Source of the DNA: Viscum album
Taxonomy: Eukaryota; Streptophyta; Magnoliopsida; Santalales; Viscaceae
DNA: 64,000 nucleotides
Assembly (NCBI GenBank): GCA_963277665.1
Contig: OY728152.1
Coordinates: 1,191,484,357 to 1,191,548,356 of the forward strand
Direction: 5' to 3'
Part shown: one piece after another, positions 39,976 to 52,799 of the stretch
Numbering within the stretch: the stretch's first letter is position 1
How the letters are laid out: every line of letters starts with the position of its first letter
Notes under the pieces: model-generated
What the model saw: the letters and a program-made list of their open reading frames with translations, nothing else
Told to the model about the DNA's origin: nothing
The model's database searches: none
Translations under genes and position numbers: made by a program

Positions 39976-41359
39976 AAAATGTAGATTAATAACAAACCAA
40001 ACAATTAGTTCCCCTAAATCCAGGGAATAAATACACTAGAACCAACAGGCATGATTGAAATGGAAGTAAAACTATTAGAATATTTGATTTGAGATAATAA
40101 TGGTATAAATAATTGGGAAATAAACCATATAAAAAAATCATGACCTCATGTTTGGATAAATAATTTATTAAGAATGAATCTTGTTCGACATCATTCGTTA
40201 GATCCTTGAATTCCATTGTCTTTGGTGGTCCTCAATCTGATTTCTTTTTCTATGATCTCCTCTAATGGATCTTCTTAATCTATTGGGTTATGAAAAAGAC
40301 CCAAGATATATAGAATAAAACCATATTTATTGGGGATAGATTTACCTCACTATGATAAGTACATTAAAATGAATAAATAAATCAATTTATATTATTATTT
40401 TCACACATGATTGAAAAATACCAAAACTCCAAATTCTGAAAAAATTTCCCCTATACCTAGGGTAAAACACATATTTCTGACTCAATAATGATCTCATATA
40501 TCCCATCCAATTCCCCTTTGGGATTTATTACATCATTTTATGATAAATGTCTATGTAATAATAATATTTTTATAATATATATACTGGTCTTATCAGGTCA
40601 CAGAATCACATGTCATCTCATCACCTAGATCCAAAAATATTATTACATATATTCCCAATAATTTAATTTTAAAAAATGTTGTTTCACTCTCCTAACATTA
40701 TAATTTTTTTCTTAAAATAGAAAAAGGATACACAAGGATATGTGGCTACTGAGCTTGCATATGGTCATCCCACTCCTATGTTCTTTCATATAGATTCACA
40801 TACATCCATGATAATCACATTACGGATATTACACAACCATATCGGATATTCTAATACTAATCCTTGACCAGTAATTGGTACTCTATTAAGGTTTCTCAAT
40901 CATTGATGCTGGTCACACCATAGTCAATAACATTTGAATGTTTGTGAACATGTCTCCTTAGATGTAATATGTAGAAAATGTCATGTACTTAGTCTAACTG
41001 CAGTGGTTGTTCCATATGGTACGACACGTCATCGATCATACATATTATCAAGAAATAGAAAATGAGTCCTGGATACAACTTGATTTCCCAAATAAATGTT
41101 CATAATCTATGTCAACCTCATACCCTTAGAGACACATGGAATCCATCGGCAGACTCTAAATTCATCTATCTTTTTTTATAGATAATGCATCAATTTGTTT
41201 TGTATTACGCATCCACTCTTGGTGGATCTGCACACAGACTATTGTAGCACATAGAAACTCTAGAAAGTTTAGAACTAACTAACATGGATTATTCCATCAC
41301 AGTGGAGAGCTATAAGGTAACCCATATAAACCATCATAATGTTCTATAAAGATGATGGA

Positions 41360-41770
41360 ATGTTATATATTTTTATTTTAAATATTATCTAATGGAAGGT
41401 GGTTCATAAAACCATAGAAAAAGTTAAACGTGAAGAATAGAAACATGTCTTCCAATGCTAGCATGCTCAGCTTAGTCTCTCTATAAGTATGGTGTTGAAA
41501 CTCCATGCTCAAATAAAAAATAGTCCCAATGTATTCCTACCATCAACTACATAATCACCATTTTAAATGAGAATTATAGTAAGAAATTATCAATAAAGGA
41601 AAACTTTTATGGTTGAATATCTCCCACCCCAAATGGTATACCAATACCTAAACCAAAATATTCTCTCTGATTGAATGGAAGTGGGATTACAAGGTGAGTG
41701 AGTCTCCAATCACCCAGATCAAATTGTGTACTCTATACATACATGTTAGACCTATTTATAGGTCGATAAT
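41360..41770 (-). pseudogene. Element C integrase remnant
   Basis: At 41660-41735 one frame reads NLIWVIGDSLTL, a stop, then SHFHSIREN, matching the chromovirus pattern AIWVIVDRLTKSAHFLPIREN. At about 41370-41510 another frame reads FQHHTYRETKLSMLALEDMF and later NHLPLDN, matching the block around the catalytic Glu (FHPQTDGQSERTIQTLEDML ... HLPLVEF). The Asp-rich region between them is unreadable. Spacing to RNase H (about 0.65 kb) equals that in element A. The flanking frames at 41846-42079 on the plus strand are chance. Confidence 0.65.
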
Positions 41771-42389
41771 TATACCATACCAGAACAAATCTAAAACCTC
41801 ATGGGAATGATCTAAACTATATCTAAGTAGATTATCATAAATCACATGAAGAGAGGTGATTCATCAATATATAATTTCTTCCAGAAAGTAATTCATACTC
41901 GGACACAAAAACTAAAACTGTATATTATGGTACATCTTATCCTTAAATTGAAATATCACCATTATAGATGTAAGAAAATACATCCTCACCAACTCACAAA
42001 ACATCACTGGAACCATCTTTCTCCCACTAAAAATGGTAACATTATCCCACCGTTAAAAATCCATTATAAGCATTTCTAGTGGATATATGAGCACATAGGT
42101 TTTCAATGTCTTCATCTAAATGTTGATCATGTCCAGAAAATTAAATAAGTGGTGCTGCAAAAAAAAATTGTTGATAATATTTAGTGTCCTCTTGAAATAC
42201 AGATAGAAAAAAGAGCCAATGTACTTTTAATCCTTGATCAAGAACCACGAACAAGATCCCATATTATGGTGATTTTATAATACATTTCTCATCTCAATAC
42301 GGTTGACCATATCAAAATGATAATCCTATTGGAACATTATAGATTACATAAATCTCATGTTTTTATCCATTTAAGAGAATATATAATTT

Positions 42390-42670
42390 TGAATATAATG
42401 GTTGGAATAGATGATAAACTGATCATTCGTGAACTAGGGGATCTCCATATAGAGAGTAAAGATGACCACTACTAACTCTAGATCATGGGTTTCATAGTTC
42501 AAATGATGAGGTATCAATATCTAGGACCCATAGAAATCACTAAATACCTCTATATGAGAACATACTAATTTCCATTAACTAAGTCACCATAGAAGACTAC
42601 GTAATCAACACCCACCTCTAGAAATATCATGATGTCTCAACTCGTCAATTTCTTCCACAGATCATTGGAA
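42390..42670 (-). pseudogene. Element C RNase H remnant
   Basis: Reading leftward: SNDLWKKLTS then DIMIFLEVGVDYVVFYGD, matching the entry of gypsy RNase H (FEELKKRLTSAPVLTLPEGVEYVVYCDAS). Next comes NYETHDLELVVVIFTL at 42452-42500, matching NYPTHDLELAAVVFALK. Then QFIIYSNHYIQNYIF stands for CEIYTDHKSLKYIF, with the catalytic Asp changed to Asn. Two frameshifts are present. The THDLEL match is diagnostic of Ty3/gypsy chromovirus-type elements. Confidence 0.75.
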
Positions 42671-43505
42671 TCTGACTGAAACATATCAATCCTAACCAAA
42701 GGATTCCCATTAATGGTTAAATATGTCAAGGGAATCAAAATTTTAAAGACACTAATATTCACATAAAAAGTATTACATTTAAATTAGTGAATATTCATTA
42801 CATAACATTATAGTTTATGCTTGGATGATTTTTAAATAATGCCTTTAAAAATATGGAAACATAAAAAAATGCCCTTATGTGAGATAAATTATATCCAAAT
42901 ATGTTCATCATTACTAGAACCCCTCTTAGATGTATCATAATAAAAAATTTCATCATAACCTAGTGAATGAAAACATAAATAAAGGGTGATATCCTATTCT
43001 CAGTGAAGATAAAAAAGAGAGATATCAACATATTATGAGCATAAGGGTTAGATAATATGAAATTAAAAATTAAAAACCAATTCCCAAATATCATATATTA
43101 TAAACACGGGTCTTTTAATAAATAATGGATGTTCAAAAGAACTGAATAATAGTGGAATAAAATTACATTAGCCATGAGACCATATCATTTTTAGATGACA
43201 TAGACTTGTGGAATACATATAAACTTATATCATTATAAAATATATAAATAGAAACAGGTCCACTAATTAATTTATTAACATGAAAACATACCCTCAAAAA
43301 AATTGAAACAAAAACCTCCAAGTATAAATGAATGGATAAGAAGGTCGTTTCCATGTATACGACTATGAAATTTTATGCAGGTTCACATATAACATTGTGA
43401 ACATGTAACTTGGTCCACATATATCATTTTTACTCATGAGTAATCCCTGAATAACAAATTAACTTTAGTTATATATATGTAACATCCATTAAATAAGGAA
43501 TATAG

Positions 43506-44291
43506 TACATAAACAACAAAAAAATGAGCAATTTCCATGGTTCAAAACCGTGGCAATAGGGCCCAAAACTATGGTCGTAGGCTACAACCCCAGTTTTTTC
43601 CAACTGTGGGAGCCATCACCATGGAAGTAAGGTCTGATCTAGGGCCACAGTTTTAACCATGGAAATAGGTGTCCTAGTTCCGCAGTTCGTAAATCCATGT
43701 CAATAGATGTCTCTATTCTCAACTGTATAAATTTACATATGGCCATAGTTTTATCTATAGCTATAACACTAGAAAACTGTAGAAATAACCTAAAAATAAT
43801 GTGTTCCTATCCTAATTTGATCCCAGTACCTTCCCATCACGTTTCAGTGCCCTAACCACTACATGACCAAAGCTTATATATATATATTATTATTATTTGT
43901 ATTAAAAACTGTGGAAATAACTGGATAACAGTTGAGATAGTTCTTCCTGCCATTTTTTGGTTGGATAATTTTTCTCCCACATAAGGACGAGAGACCTGTA
44001 GACACGGTTTTCCATACCGTGTCTATAGCCCATCAAAAAAAGGCATATAACCATGATTTTCAAAACCGTAGCTATAGTTGTGAGCAATAGCAACAGTTTT
44101 GAAAACTATGGCTACATGATTGGGCTATAGCCACGGTTTTGAAAACAGTGGCTATTGACCATGAAAAAACGATATATAGACATAGTTTTTATACCATATA
44201 AATATTCCATATAACGGTGCCCGTAGCCACCTATAGCCACAGTTTTAAACTCGTGGCTATAGGTCTGTGGTCATATAATATTTTTTAGTAG
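43506..44291. mobile_element. Small CACTA-like non-autonomous element
   Basis: The ends are TACATAAACAACAAAAAAAT (decayed CACTACAACAAAAA-type start) and TTTTTTAGTAG. The 786-base body is filled with direct and inverted units of AAAACCGTGGCTATAG and CTATAGCCACGGTTTT, as in short plant CACTA derivatives. It has no coding capacity. It interrupts the 3' LTR of element B: B-type LTR sequence continues on both sides (to 43505 and from about 44310). Another hairpin-rich MITE family is possible, because the CACTA ends are degraded. Confidence 0.6.
43535..44270. repeat. Inverted CCGTGGCTATAG units
   Basis: At least ten units occur on both strands, the clearest at 43975-44170 and 44220-44265, and many pair as imperfect palindromes (GGTTTTGAAAACaGTGGCTAT). 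Between the two clusters, at 43795-43890, is a unit-free stretch. Confidence 0.7.
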
Positions 44292-45841
44292 ATATATCTA
44301 TGCCCCATGATCATAAGTCATTCATCATATCATAACACATGAAATGAACTGATTTTCTTAAACATTTCCTCATAAACTAACCAATGTAAAAGAACTTGTT
44401 TGAATAATCATTTCAAAATTTCATAAAATTATAACACATGAAAAAAATGTGAGTTTAATAGAAAAATTGTCTTACATCCTATGGAAGAGAAAAATGTTTC
44501 ATAAAAAAATAATCACCATTATACTAAACCCTTCATAAAAAGGATAATAATTTTTTCCATGGATCATATACCAAAAAAATGAGTGACTTAAAAGTTTTTC
44601 ATCATAGATACAAAATTATTAAATAATACCAATGTGTACATATATTGAGTAAAATATCCTTTCAAATTTGAAAACTTATTTTGAAAACATAAAAAAAATT
44701 CCAAAAATATTTCTTCGAAAATAAACATTGACATTAATAATGGAAGATTTAAAAATAATTTAAATCCGTTATTGAGGAAAATAACCATTAATTGAATTTT
44801 TTTAAAAGTATAAAATTCATAAAATATTTGGTTAATATATTTATTTTAAAATATATTGCAATGATATAAAATATTATTTGAAAATAATTTAAACCATTTC
44901 CTAAGGAAAATACACTTTCCTATTAAATTTCTTAAAATAGAAAATATTTTCTTAAAAAATATTTATAATAAAGTAAATTTGAAAACATATTAAATAAGGA
45001 TAAAATAAAATATTGTTTAAGATAGCAGTAAATTCCTTTCATGTCGTACACATTAAAATAAATATTCATTTTATGTTTTTAGTAGAATCCATACATACCT
45101 AACTTTTTAAATTGACATGAAGATTCATATTTAAACACATTGTAAAAATTAAAAAATTTTGAAAAACATTCCTTAATAAATCCATTGGATAATGTTAAAA
45201 TAAATTTGAAATCATTTATAGAAAACATTAATATAGAAGAAAATGAAATAAACCAAAGAGAGAAATAAAGAATTTTTTTTATTAAAAACAATTATAATAA
45301 AATAATATGTAAAAAAGTTATTAATATTAAGGTAAATGATTTATTCTAATAAAAAACCTTCAGAGAATATAATTCATTATGTTCTTTGGAATCAATTAAT
45401 AATATTTCATACTCTAAGTCATAGTCTTAAAAAATATTGATAAATAATGAGATTGTAACATAAATTGTTTTCCAATTTTTGTCTTATGAATCATAGGCCT
45501 TAATAAATAATAACATAAAATGAAAATTTCAATATCATGAATTAATTATATTCTAGATATGATATTTCTAAGGGTTATCATGTATACATCATATAATAAA
45601 ATAAGTTCCCAACATAACTTCAGTCTCAAAGAAGATAATTTGAGAAAACAAAATATTACCACTTTGGCTACTTTTGAACCATAAAGTTGATGAAATATTG
45701 ATCATGAAATGTATAATTATGTAAAAATAATTTTAATTATAATCATAAATTTATAATTCATGGGTAATAAATACACCACATTAAAAATACATTTGGTGAA
45801 TAATGCTTCTATCTCAGAGAAAATAAATTTGACGTGAAAAT

Positions 45842-45853
45842 CCCTTACCTTAA
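45842..45853 (-). promoter_or_regulatory. Conserved LTR motif AAGGTAAGGGAT (element B 3' LTR)
   Basis: Minus strand ACTTAAGGTAAGGGATTTTC. The copy in the 5' LTR is at 63641. See the finding on a possible shared splice donor. Confidence 0.45.
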
Positions 45854-46194
45854 GTCTCAAATTTCTGTATACACATTCAAACCACCTATATAATAAATAT
45901 ATTTTTTTATTATAAATAAATTATGGCACTATAAATTCTTATATCTTACCTTGTATTATTTACTTATGAACATTTATTTCAAGTTTGTTATGAATTCCTT
46001 GTTAAAATCATGATTTGGGTAATAACTTCTTTGTTTTCATGTATATTTTGATTTTTTATTCTTAGACCTATAACAGTGATCTTGGTTCCATCGTCCTAAT
46101 AATTTTAAATATGATATATATATGATATATATTATTTATATCTATATTTTTATAATCCATAAATATTATATTTAGGAAGTGAAATATAATTTCC

Positions 46195-46694
46195 ATTAAT
46201 ATGGTATGACGTATATAGGCATGAGTGTTATCCAAATTCTATTGACTGATGAAGTGAAAGAAATGTAAATAATATATTACCATTAAATAATCATTAATAT
46301 TTAATATATATAACAAATATTGAATATATTTACCGTATTTACCTGCTATGAAATTATTTATTGAAAAAACTTCACCTCAATTTGTGAGGTGGTAGTCTAC
46401 CGTATAAACGAGCGATGTTATCGTATCCCCCATATAATGAAAAGTAATCATTTATATGTGAAAAAATAATAAAATAATTATAATTACGTTAAAAATAAAA
46501 TATATGTTCATTTTTTTGATCTTTATTACCATACAAGTAAGGAAAATTTTAAAAACATGTCACATCGATTCGTGATGCGGTAGTCTGTCGTAGACATGAG
46601 TGACATTATTGTTTTCCCAATGGGTTTGGAGGTAAGAATTAATATGTGATATTATATATAAAATGTTATAAAAATACCATTAATATAATTTTTA
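46195..46694 (-). repeat. 188-bp tandem repeat in element B LTR (left of insertion)
   Basis: Units are anchored at 46203 (GGTATGACGTATATAGGCAT), 46391 (GGTAGTCTACCGTATAAAC) and 46579 (GGTAGTCTGTCGTAGACAT), exactly 188 apart. The next unit is at 58366, on the other side of element A. Confidence 0.75.
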
Positions 46695-48126
46695 TATAGC
46701 TACCCTAGCCATTTACATATAACATTAAATAATTTTAGGCATGATTATATATCAAAGTACATGCCAAGGATCTTATAGTCTAGTGTCTCGGAAGACTAGG
46801 TACGTAATCAATCATTTTAGAAAAAAATTTAATCTAAACATAATAATTATATTCTATCTTCCATTATTCTTATACATCTGCATAGGATATCCTGTGGATA
46901 ACATGGAAAAAGGTATGAGCTAAAAGCCCAAAAAGAAAATAACACGAAGAAAAAATCATTAGCACATGGGATAGAAGGCATGGAATAATGATATAAAAAG
47001 ACATGTAACATATTGAATCATAACATATAAACATGGGATCATTTAAAAATGGGATCATAGAAATGTACTAGAAACATAAAACAAGAATTTATTATGAGTC
47101 AAGGAAAACCTCCAAGACCCTTTCCTATTGTCGCACAATATAGGGCTAACTGCCACGACTGTTGCACATAGTATCACAAGCCAAAGCTAACAACCAAGAC
47201 TATCCCACATAATCTTCTCATGATACTAAACATTAACCAATGCATTGGAGCGCTCTCTAGTTTCACCAATCTTACATTTCATGAATATGTTTTTCACATA
47301 ATGAATCATAAATAATCAATCTTACTTAATCATAAAGGTTACCCATGGAATGAATGGGGTACTACAATCACGACATAAAGCATAACCAATGGGTGTATCA
47401 TGAATGAATACATGAATGAAAGTAATTATAACTTAAATGGACTTTAATAAGATAATATGAGAATATATCATGGTAAGAGATTTCAAACATAAGTGACAAC
47501 ATGTAAGAAATTTATTTGAGAAATTTAGCATTAAAACATTTTGTGCAGATTTAAGGAAAATACTATAGAGCTTTTAAAATAAAAAATGGATCAATATTTT
47601 ATATAAAACAAGAAGTATTACAATATGGGTTTCATAAATAATGACTTGTTTTATCAATAAAATGGGTCCTTAAAACATTTTATAGAGTTCACTTGAAATT
47701 AGGTAAAAAAATGTGGGTGGTTCCCTTAAAACGGGTTTGCTTATTGGGATGTATCGGGGAGGGATTCACATAAAATCATGTACATCCCCAAAAGATAATG
47801 AAGGATGGATCTGGAAACATGAGTTTGGTTCATATAAACATAATTTATATGTTTTACATAAAATGGAAATACAAATTCATTTGGGTAAAAATAAATAACG
47901 ATTTACCCAAAGGAATGAAGGCAGTACGGTTAAATTACATACAGATTATCAGCATGGTATCAGGTGTAATTAAGATGGATTCAAGAGAGAGAAAGGTGTT
48001 TCTCATCACTTATATACCATTAGGAAAAAATGGGGTAAGATATAAATCATTCCCCATCAGTAGGGATTTGATATAAGATTTCATAGCATGTGGGACATAC
48101 TTGAATAAAAACAAAATTGAGAGGAT

Positions 48127-48138
48127 CCCTTACCTTAA
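48127..48138 (-). promoter_or_regulatory. Conserved LTR motif AAGGTAAGGGAT (element A 3' LTR)
   Basis: Minus strand GATTTAAGGTAAGGGATCC, about 0.9 kb downstream of the TATA box. The partner copy is at 56643-56654. Confidence 0.45.
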
Positions 48139-49043
48139 ATCTGAGCGTGTCCTCCACTTATTATTAATTAAATTAATAAAAAAATTAGTTTTATTAGTTA
48201 ATAATTCCATAAACTCTTATATTTTAAATTTTTTTGTATAACCTATTTATGTTCATTTATGGCCTTTTGGATTTGTTATAATGTTCAATTTCATTGTTCG
48301 GGTTCGTTTACTTACTTGGTTTTAATGATCTTTTCACTTATATTCATGTATGGATAAAAATGTAAGATATAATGGGGGATATATGATATTGATGAACATC
48401 TAAGAGATTAAATTTTTGTAAATTTAATTTTCTTAATTGGTGTGAAGATTAATCATTATATAAACCCTTAATGATTAACACTTGAATTAATTTTAGCTAT
48501 TTTTCTCATAATTAACTTTTTTTGTATTTTTATTTTACAGCATGAGTGAATAAGTCTAAAAAACATTAAATAATATAAAATAAACATACTATATTCTGGT
48601 TCAACCAGAAAAATGGTTTCATGATCAGAAACGAAGATTGTAATAGAAATTGATAACTCATCGTCATTGATTGTGCTAAATTAACACATCTCAAATTGTG
48701 ATTTTGTTTATCTCAAATAAAAGGTTGGGAAAGGAGATATGATAATTAATTATCCCAAAATAATAATAGTTTTATTTTACATGTATATTACTAGAGTTAT
48801 AATACTAGTGGGGTGAAGGGAGGTGAGGAAAAAAACAAGAAAAGAATGAACTTAATAGAATCAGAAAGAGGAGTTTACTTTTTGAGTTTAAATCCTTTGA
48901 GAAACTCTTAAAGGGAGAGGGTTTGGTATTTTGAAAAAACTAGGGAAAGTTTCCCGTGTGGGAGGATCTTGGGTAGATATTTGGGAAGATAATTTCAAGG
49001 CATAAGGCTAGAGAGGATTGAAGAGTATATGTAAGGATGGGTG

Positions 49044-49053
49044 TTATTTATAG
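49044..49053 (-). promoter_or_regulatory. Element A LTR TATA box (3' LTR copy)
   Basis: Minus strand CACCACTATAAATAACACC. In the 5' LTR the same place (57577-57586) reads CTACAAATAC, so the box in the transcribing LTR has decayed. Confidence 0.5.
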
Positions 49054-49751
49054 TGGTGGGGAGGAGGTTTTTAATAATGTTATAATCATTAATTTTTTTT
49101 TCATAATTAAACCAATAATGATGAATACATTACCATGATTACTCACAACTTCGTGTGAGTTTGATATTTGGGTGCTTACATCACTTATGATATTAGGAAT
49201 ATGGTTTTAAATTACAATGTATTTATTAATTTATTTTACTATTCACCAAAAATTCAAGCATTTCAAAAAAATCACCAAAATTAACCCAAACCATTTATCG
49301 ATGTGTATAATCCAAAAATGAAATCCATTTTCCAAAAAAAAATTCAAAATATTATTAATTTAATATTTAATTAAAATCATAATTTATTCTAAAAAAGAAA
49401 TCAAAAACATTTATTTGCATATTCTAAAATATAAGTACATCATAATTTATCTTAAATCATATTTATATACTATCATTGGTAAGGATACTATTCATAGGGT
49501 ATGTCAATATTTATAAGGGTAACCTTACAATTTGTAAGGGTATGTTACTATTCACAAAAATTTATGTTTGACTTATTGGACTCCAAACATCTTACTGATC
49601 ACAACCGTGAATGTCAGGTTTCTTAAATCCCATACAATGAAGTGTCAAAATTAGGATTAAAGGTATCATATTACTTAGTATTTGTGATTTCATGTGTTTA
49701 TATAACATAATTATAAGAAGGAAATTTCATATGAAACATTGGGTTGTTACA

Positions 49752-49765
49752 TTGTTCCCCCCTTA
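49752..49765 (-). other. Polypurine tract of element A
   Basis: The minus strand reads AAGGGGGGAACAA immediately before the 3' LTR start TGTAACAACCC. It primes plus-strand DNA synthesis in LTR retrotransposons. Confidence 0.75.
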
Positions 49766-49789
49766 TGAAATTTCTCCCTCAAAATTTTG

Positions 49790-51130
49790 TTTTAAATTCT
49801 AATCCATATGCATATGTAGGTACTTTTTTCATTACCTCCTCCATTTTCCATGTTGCCTCTTCTTACATGTGGTTCTACCACAGTACATTAACCAGTTGAG
49901 TAGTATTGTTTCATAGAACATTATCTCTACGATTCAATTTATTCATTGGCTTCCCCTCGTTAGAAAGATGATCCTTAAACTGTTCCACCTCTGAAGAGAG
50001 TACACGTGAAGGGTTTGGTAGGTACATTCTTATGTGGGAGCCATCAAAGACATCGTGTACATTGGACATGGAAAGTGGAAGTTCCAACCGACTGGCCATA
50101 ACTCTGACTCGATTAAGGATTTCAAAGGGGCCGATGTACCAGGGACATAGATTCCCTTTCTTCCAAAACCTCACGAACTTCTTCCATAGAGATATGCGTA
50201 CAAATACCATGTCTCCAAATTTAAACTCAAGGTCTCATTGATGATTTCATTCATAACTCCTATGTAATCTTTGGGCTACCTTGATATGATGCTGATTGAT
50301 TTTTACCTTCTCCACCATTTCATCGACCATTTTAGGTCATAGCAGATTTCGCTCACCGACCTCACGCCAACACACTGATCTTATGATCCTTTTCCCATAA
50401 AGGAATTTGTTTGGTTCCATTTGGATGCTCGAGTGAAAAATATTGTTGTACTATTGGAAGATGCTGGTCCCATCCTGTTTTGATGTCCATAAAACACGCT
50501 CTCAATACATCTTCTAGTGTCTAAATGGTTATCTCAGATTAGAAATCACATTAAGTATCATAGGTCGTTCTGAAGTTCAGTCCAGTGTTTAGAGCACGTT
50601 GGAAAACTTTCAAGAACATTTATTTGAATCTTGGATCAAAATCACATACAGTAGATAGTGGTACTGAATGCAGTCTTACTACTTATCGTATGTAAATTAG
50701 TGAAACTTGATCCATGGAGAAGTCCTCTCGAATACCGATAAAATGAGTTGTGTTTGTAAGATGGTACACAATGACCCATTCAACATTGTTTCCTCTGGAT
50801 GTCTCCTTAATTCTAGTGCCAATGTAAATGGTAATGTTCTCCCACTTCCATGTCGGTATGGGTAGTGGTTACATCATCCCATAATAATTTTTTCTTTCTT
50901 CCTTCACTTGATGACATACTAGGCACTTTGATGTATATTAAGAAATATCACTTTTCATATTGTCCCACTAAAAGTTATCTCGGAGATCTTGATACATCTT
51001 TTTTCTCCCTAGGTGGATAGATAAGGTTGAGCCAGGTGCATCATTCAAAAGCTATGTCTTTATATATGGATTGGATGTTACACATAATCATGACCCAAAT
51101 CTTATAACTCCATCTTTATCAATCATGAAC
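49790..51130 (-). pseudogene. Element A integrase with chromodomain, broken
   Basis: From right to left: DGVIRFGS (about 51100), KMYQDLRDNFWWDNMKSDIS (about 50990, zinc-binding domain), EWVIVYHLTNTTHFIGI (50790, family IWVIVDRLTKSAHFLPV), VPLSTVCDFDPRF (family VSIVSDRDPRF, catalytic Asp kept), TLEDVLRACFMD and WDQHLP (50480). The open frame 49911-50210 carries WYIGPFEILNRV and VHDVFDGSHIRMYLPNPS, the C-terminal domain. RRDNVL, LVNVLW and EEATWKMEE at 49830-49925 form a chromodomain-like tail, which in chromoviruses steers integration to marked chromatin. The first catalytic Asp region is degraded, and stops occur in every section. Confidence 0.85.
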
Positions 51131-51449
51131 TCAATGAATTTCCCATTTCTTAGATCTTCCAACCTTTTTTGAATTTCCAAATCTTCTCTTTCAGCATCCT
51201 TTATTGTATACATGAAGGATGGTTGAGAAATCATTTGAGAAAATATTGATGATGTTCATCCCTTAATTATTCCCATGTCCATATTCTAAAATATAATAAG
51301 GTCGGTTCCTTTTCAATTCTCATCATTGAAAAAGGCGCATGATCTATTCTATAAAGTGCATCTCCCACCTTATTTGCCTTACTGGGATGGTAGTGGATTG
51401 AGAAGTCATAATCATTGATGAGCTCTATCAACCTTCTCTGGGGAATATA

Positions 51450-52660
51450 AATCTATTTTTGTGTGAATATATATTTTAGACTCTTATGGTAAGTATATAT
51501 GTCACACTTTTCTTTATAGAGGAAATTCTTCCAGATTTTCATCATAAAGATCACTGTCGCCAACTCCAGATCATGCGTAGGATAATTTTTATCATGTATT
51601 TTTAGCTTACTTGAGGAATAATAAATCATTTTATCATTTTTCATAAGCACACATCATAATACCTTCTTTAATGCATCATTTTACACCACAAAGGGTTATA
51701 AACTAATTGGGAGTGTGAGTCCAGGCGCAGTGATAAGCCTATTTTCCAACTCATTGAAAAATTCTTCACATTCCAGAGTCCTGAAAAAATTTACTCCATT
51801 TTGTTTCCACAAACTCATTCGGTGTGAAAATCATGAAATGTTTTTATAAAATCATCAATAGTACCTAGATAGACCCATAAATTTGAGGATCTTCATTATA
51901 GAAGTTAGCATGGGCCACTCTTCAATTTTCATTTTCTTAGAAGGGTCCACAGATATCCTTTTTCTAGTGATAACATGCCCCAATAATGATACATCCTCCT
52001 TCCAGAACTCGCATTTACACTATATTGCATACAAAATATCCCCACACATTGTCATTTACATAGTATTCAAATGCTCTTCTTGTTCCTCCCTGATCTTGGA
52101 GTATATCGAAATATCATTAATAAAGATGACAAAAAGATTTTCTAGGTAATCTATAATGAATCTATTAATTAAATTACATGAAAAATTCTCGAGAATTATT
52201 GGGTCCGTATCGAATCACTCTGAACTCATAATGTCTATACCATATTCGAAAGGCTCTCTTGGTAATATCTTTATTCCTCAACATTAATTGGTGATATCTC
52301 CACTGAAGGACCACCTTAGGGAAGTAACTAGCCCAATGAAGTTGATCGAACAAGTCATCTATCCATGGTTGGGGATACATGTCATTTATCATGATTTTAT
52401 TGAGATGATAAAAATCCATGAAGTGGTGCATTGATCCATCCTTTTTCATGAAGAAAAGGACTTGTATTCCCCACAGTGAAACACTCAGGTGCATAACACC
52501 ATTCTCAAGATTTTCTTGTTACTGCTTCTTCTGCTCTTCCATATCTATGGTTTCCATTCTATAAAGTTTCTTTGATATAGTAAGTGATCCAGGAATAAAT
52601 TCAATTGAGAACTCAAACTCTCAGTTAAGAGGATGACTAGGTAACTCTTAAGGGAATACA
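51450..52660 (-). pseudogene. Element A reverse transcriptase and RNase H, broken
   Basis: The open frame 52174-52494 reads KKDGSMHHFMDFYHLNKI (family KKDGSMRLCIDYRELNKV), DDLFDQLHWASYFPKV and YHQLMLRNKDITKRAFR. At about 52100, FVIFINDISIYSK stands where family members have FVVVFIDDILVYSK, so one catalytic Asp is Asn. RNase H follows in the frame 51453-51650: SKLKIHDKNYPTHDLELATV and CDIYTYHKSLKYIFTQK, where the family has TDHKSLKYIFTQK, so Asp is Tyr. The plus-strand frame at 51883-52149 is a shadow. Together with integrase and protease it formed one pol reading frame. Confidence 0.9.
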
Positions 52661-52799
52661 TCAGTGTAATCTCTCATGATGGGTATGTCTTCAATAAAGA
52701 AACCCTCCTTTGTATCAATCATTTGACCTAGATATGATTTCTCATAACGTAGAAATATCCACATATGAGATGATGATTCTAAAGAAGATTCATCTTACT

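Larger units (their letters stand above)
39976..42709 (-). mobile_element. Element C: old Ty3/gypsy relic (right part)
   Basis: This is minus-strand gypsy sequence cut on the left by the 22689-39970 element and on the right by element B. It holds RNase H (42390-42670) and integrase (41360-41770) at the same spacing as in element A. The boundary between its pol gene and its 3' LTR is estimated near 40650, where ATTACA precedes ATTCCCAA (minus strand TTGGGAAT then TGTAAT). The rest of its pol and gag should lie beyond the right end of the window. Confidence 0.55.
42710..46694 (-). repeat. Element B 3' LTR, distal part
   Basis: This aligns with the reverse complement of the 35331-39970 LTR. Landmarks are ATGCCTTTAAAAATATGGAAACATAAA (about 42840, partner TGCCTTTGGAAAAATGAAAACATAAA), the minus-strand TTTCATGTGTTATGATAT (44315-44345), the A/T-rich tract (44400-45300), and CCCTTACCTT (45842). 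Open frames on either strand in this interval, for example 43163-43354 minus, are therefore not genes. Confidence 0.7.
46695..49751 (-). repeat. Element A 3' LTR
   Basis: The minus strand starts TGTAACAACCCAATG at 49751. It aligns throughout with 54802-58288, for example ATCAAAGTACATGCCAAGGA (46750 and 54851), GTGGTTCCCTT (47717 and 56236), TTGTGCTAAATTAACACATC (48671), GTGGTGGGGAGGAGG (49053 and 57586), and AACATTGGG (49736 and 58272). By eye roughly a fifth to a quarter of positions differ. Open frames at 46741-47058 and 47713-48076 lie inside and are not genes. Confidence 0.85.

Noticed and set aside
40880..41060. Integrase-like phrase on the minus strand (VRLST-HFLHITSKE)
   Set aside because: A much better integrase match with correct spacing to RNase H is at 41360-41770, so this one is out of order and taken as chance.
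43163..43354. Minus-strand frame with a reverse-transcriptase palm-like phrase (FYNDISLYVF)
   Set aside because: The surrounding sequence (42710-43505) aligns with the non-coding LTR of the 22.7-40.0 kb element in reverse complement, so the resemblance is chance.
43795..43890. Reversed tRNA-like stretch in the small CACTA-like element
   Set aside because: Only one short phrase (CTAACCACTACATGACC) resembles a tRNA; no second box or cloverleaf could be read.
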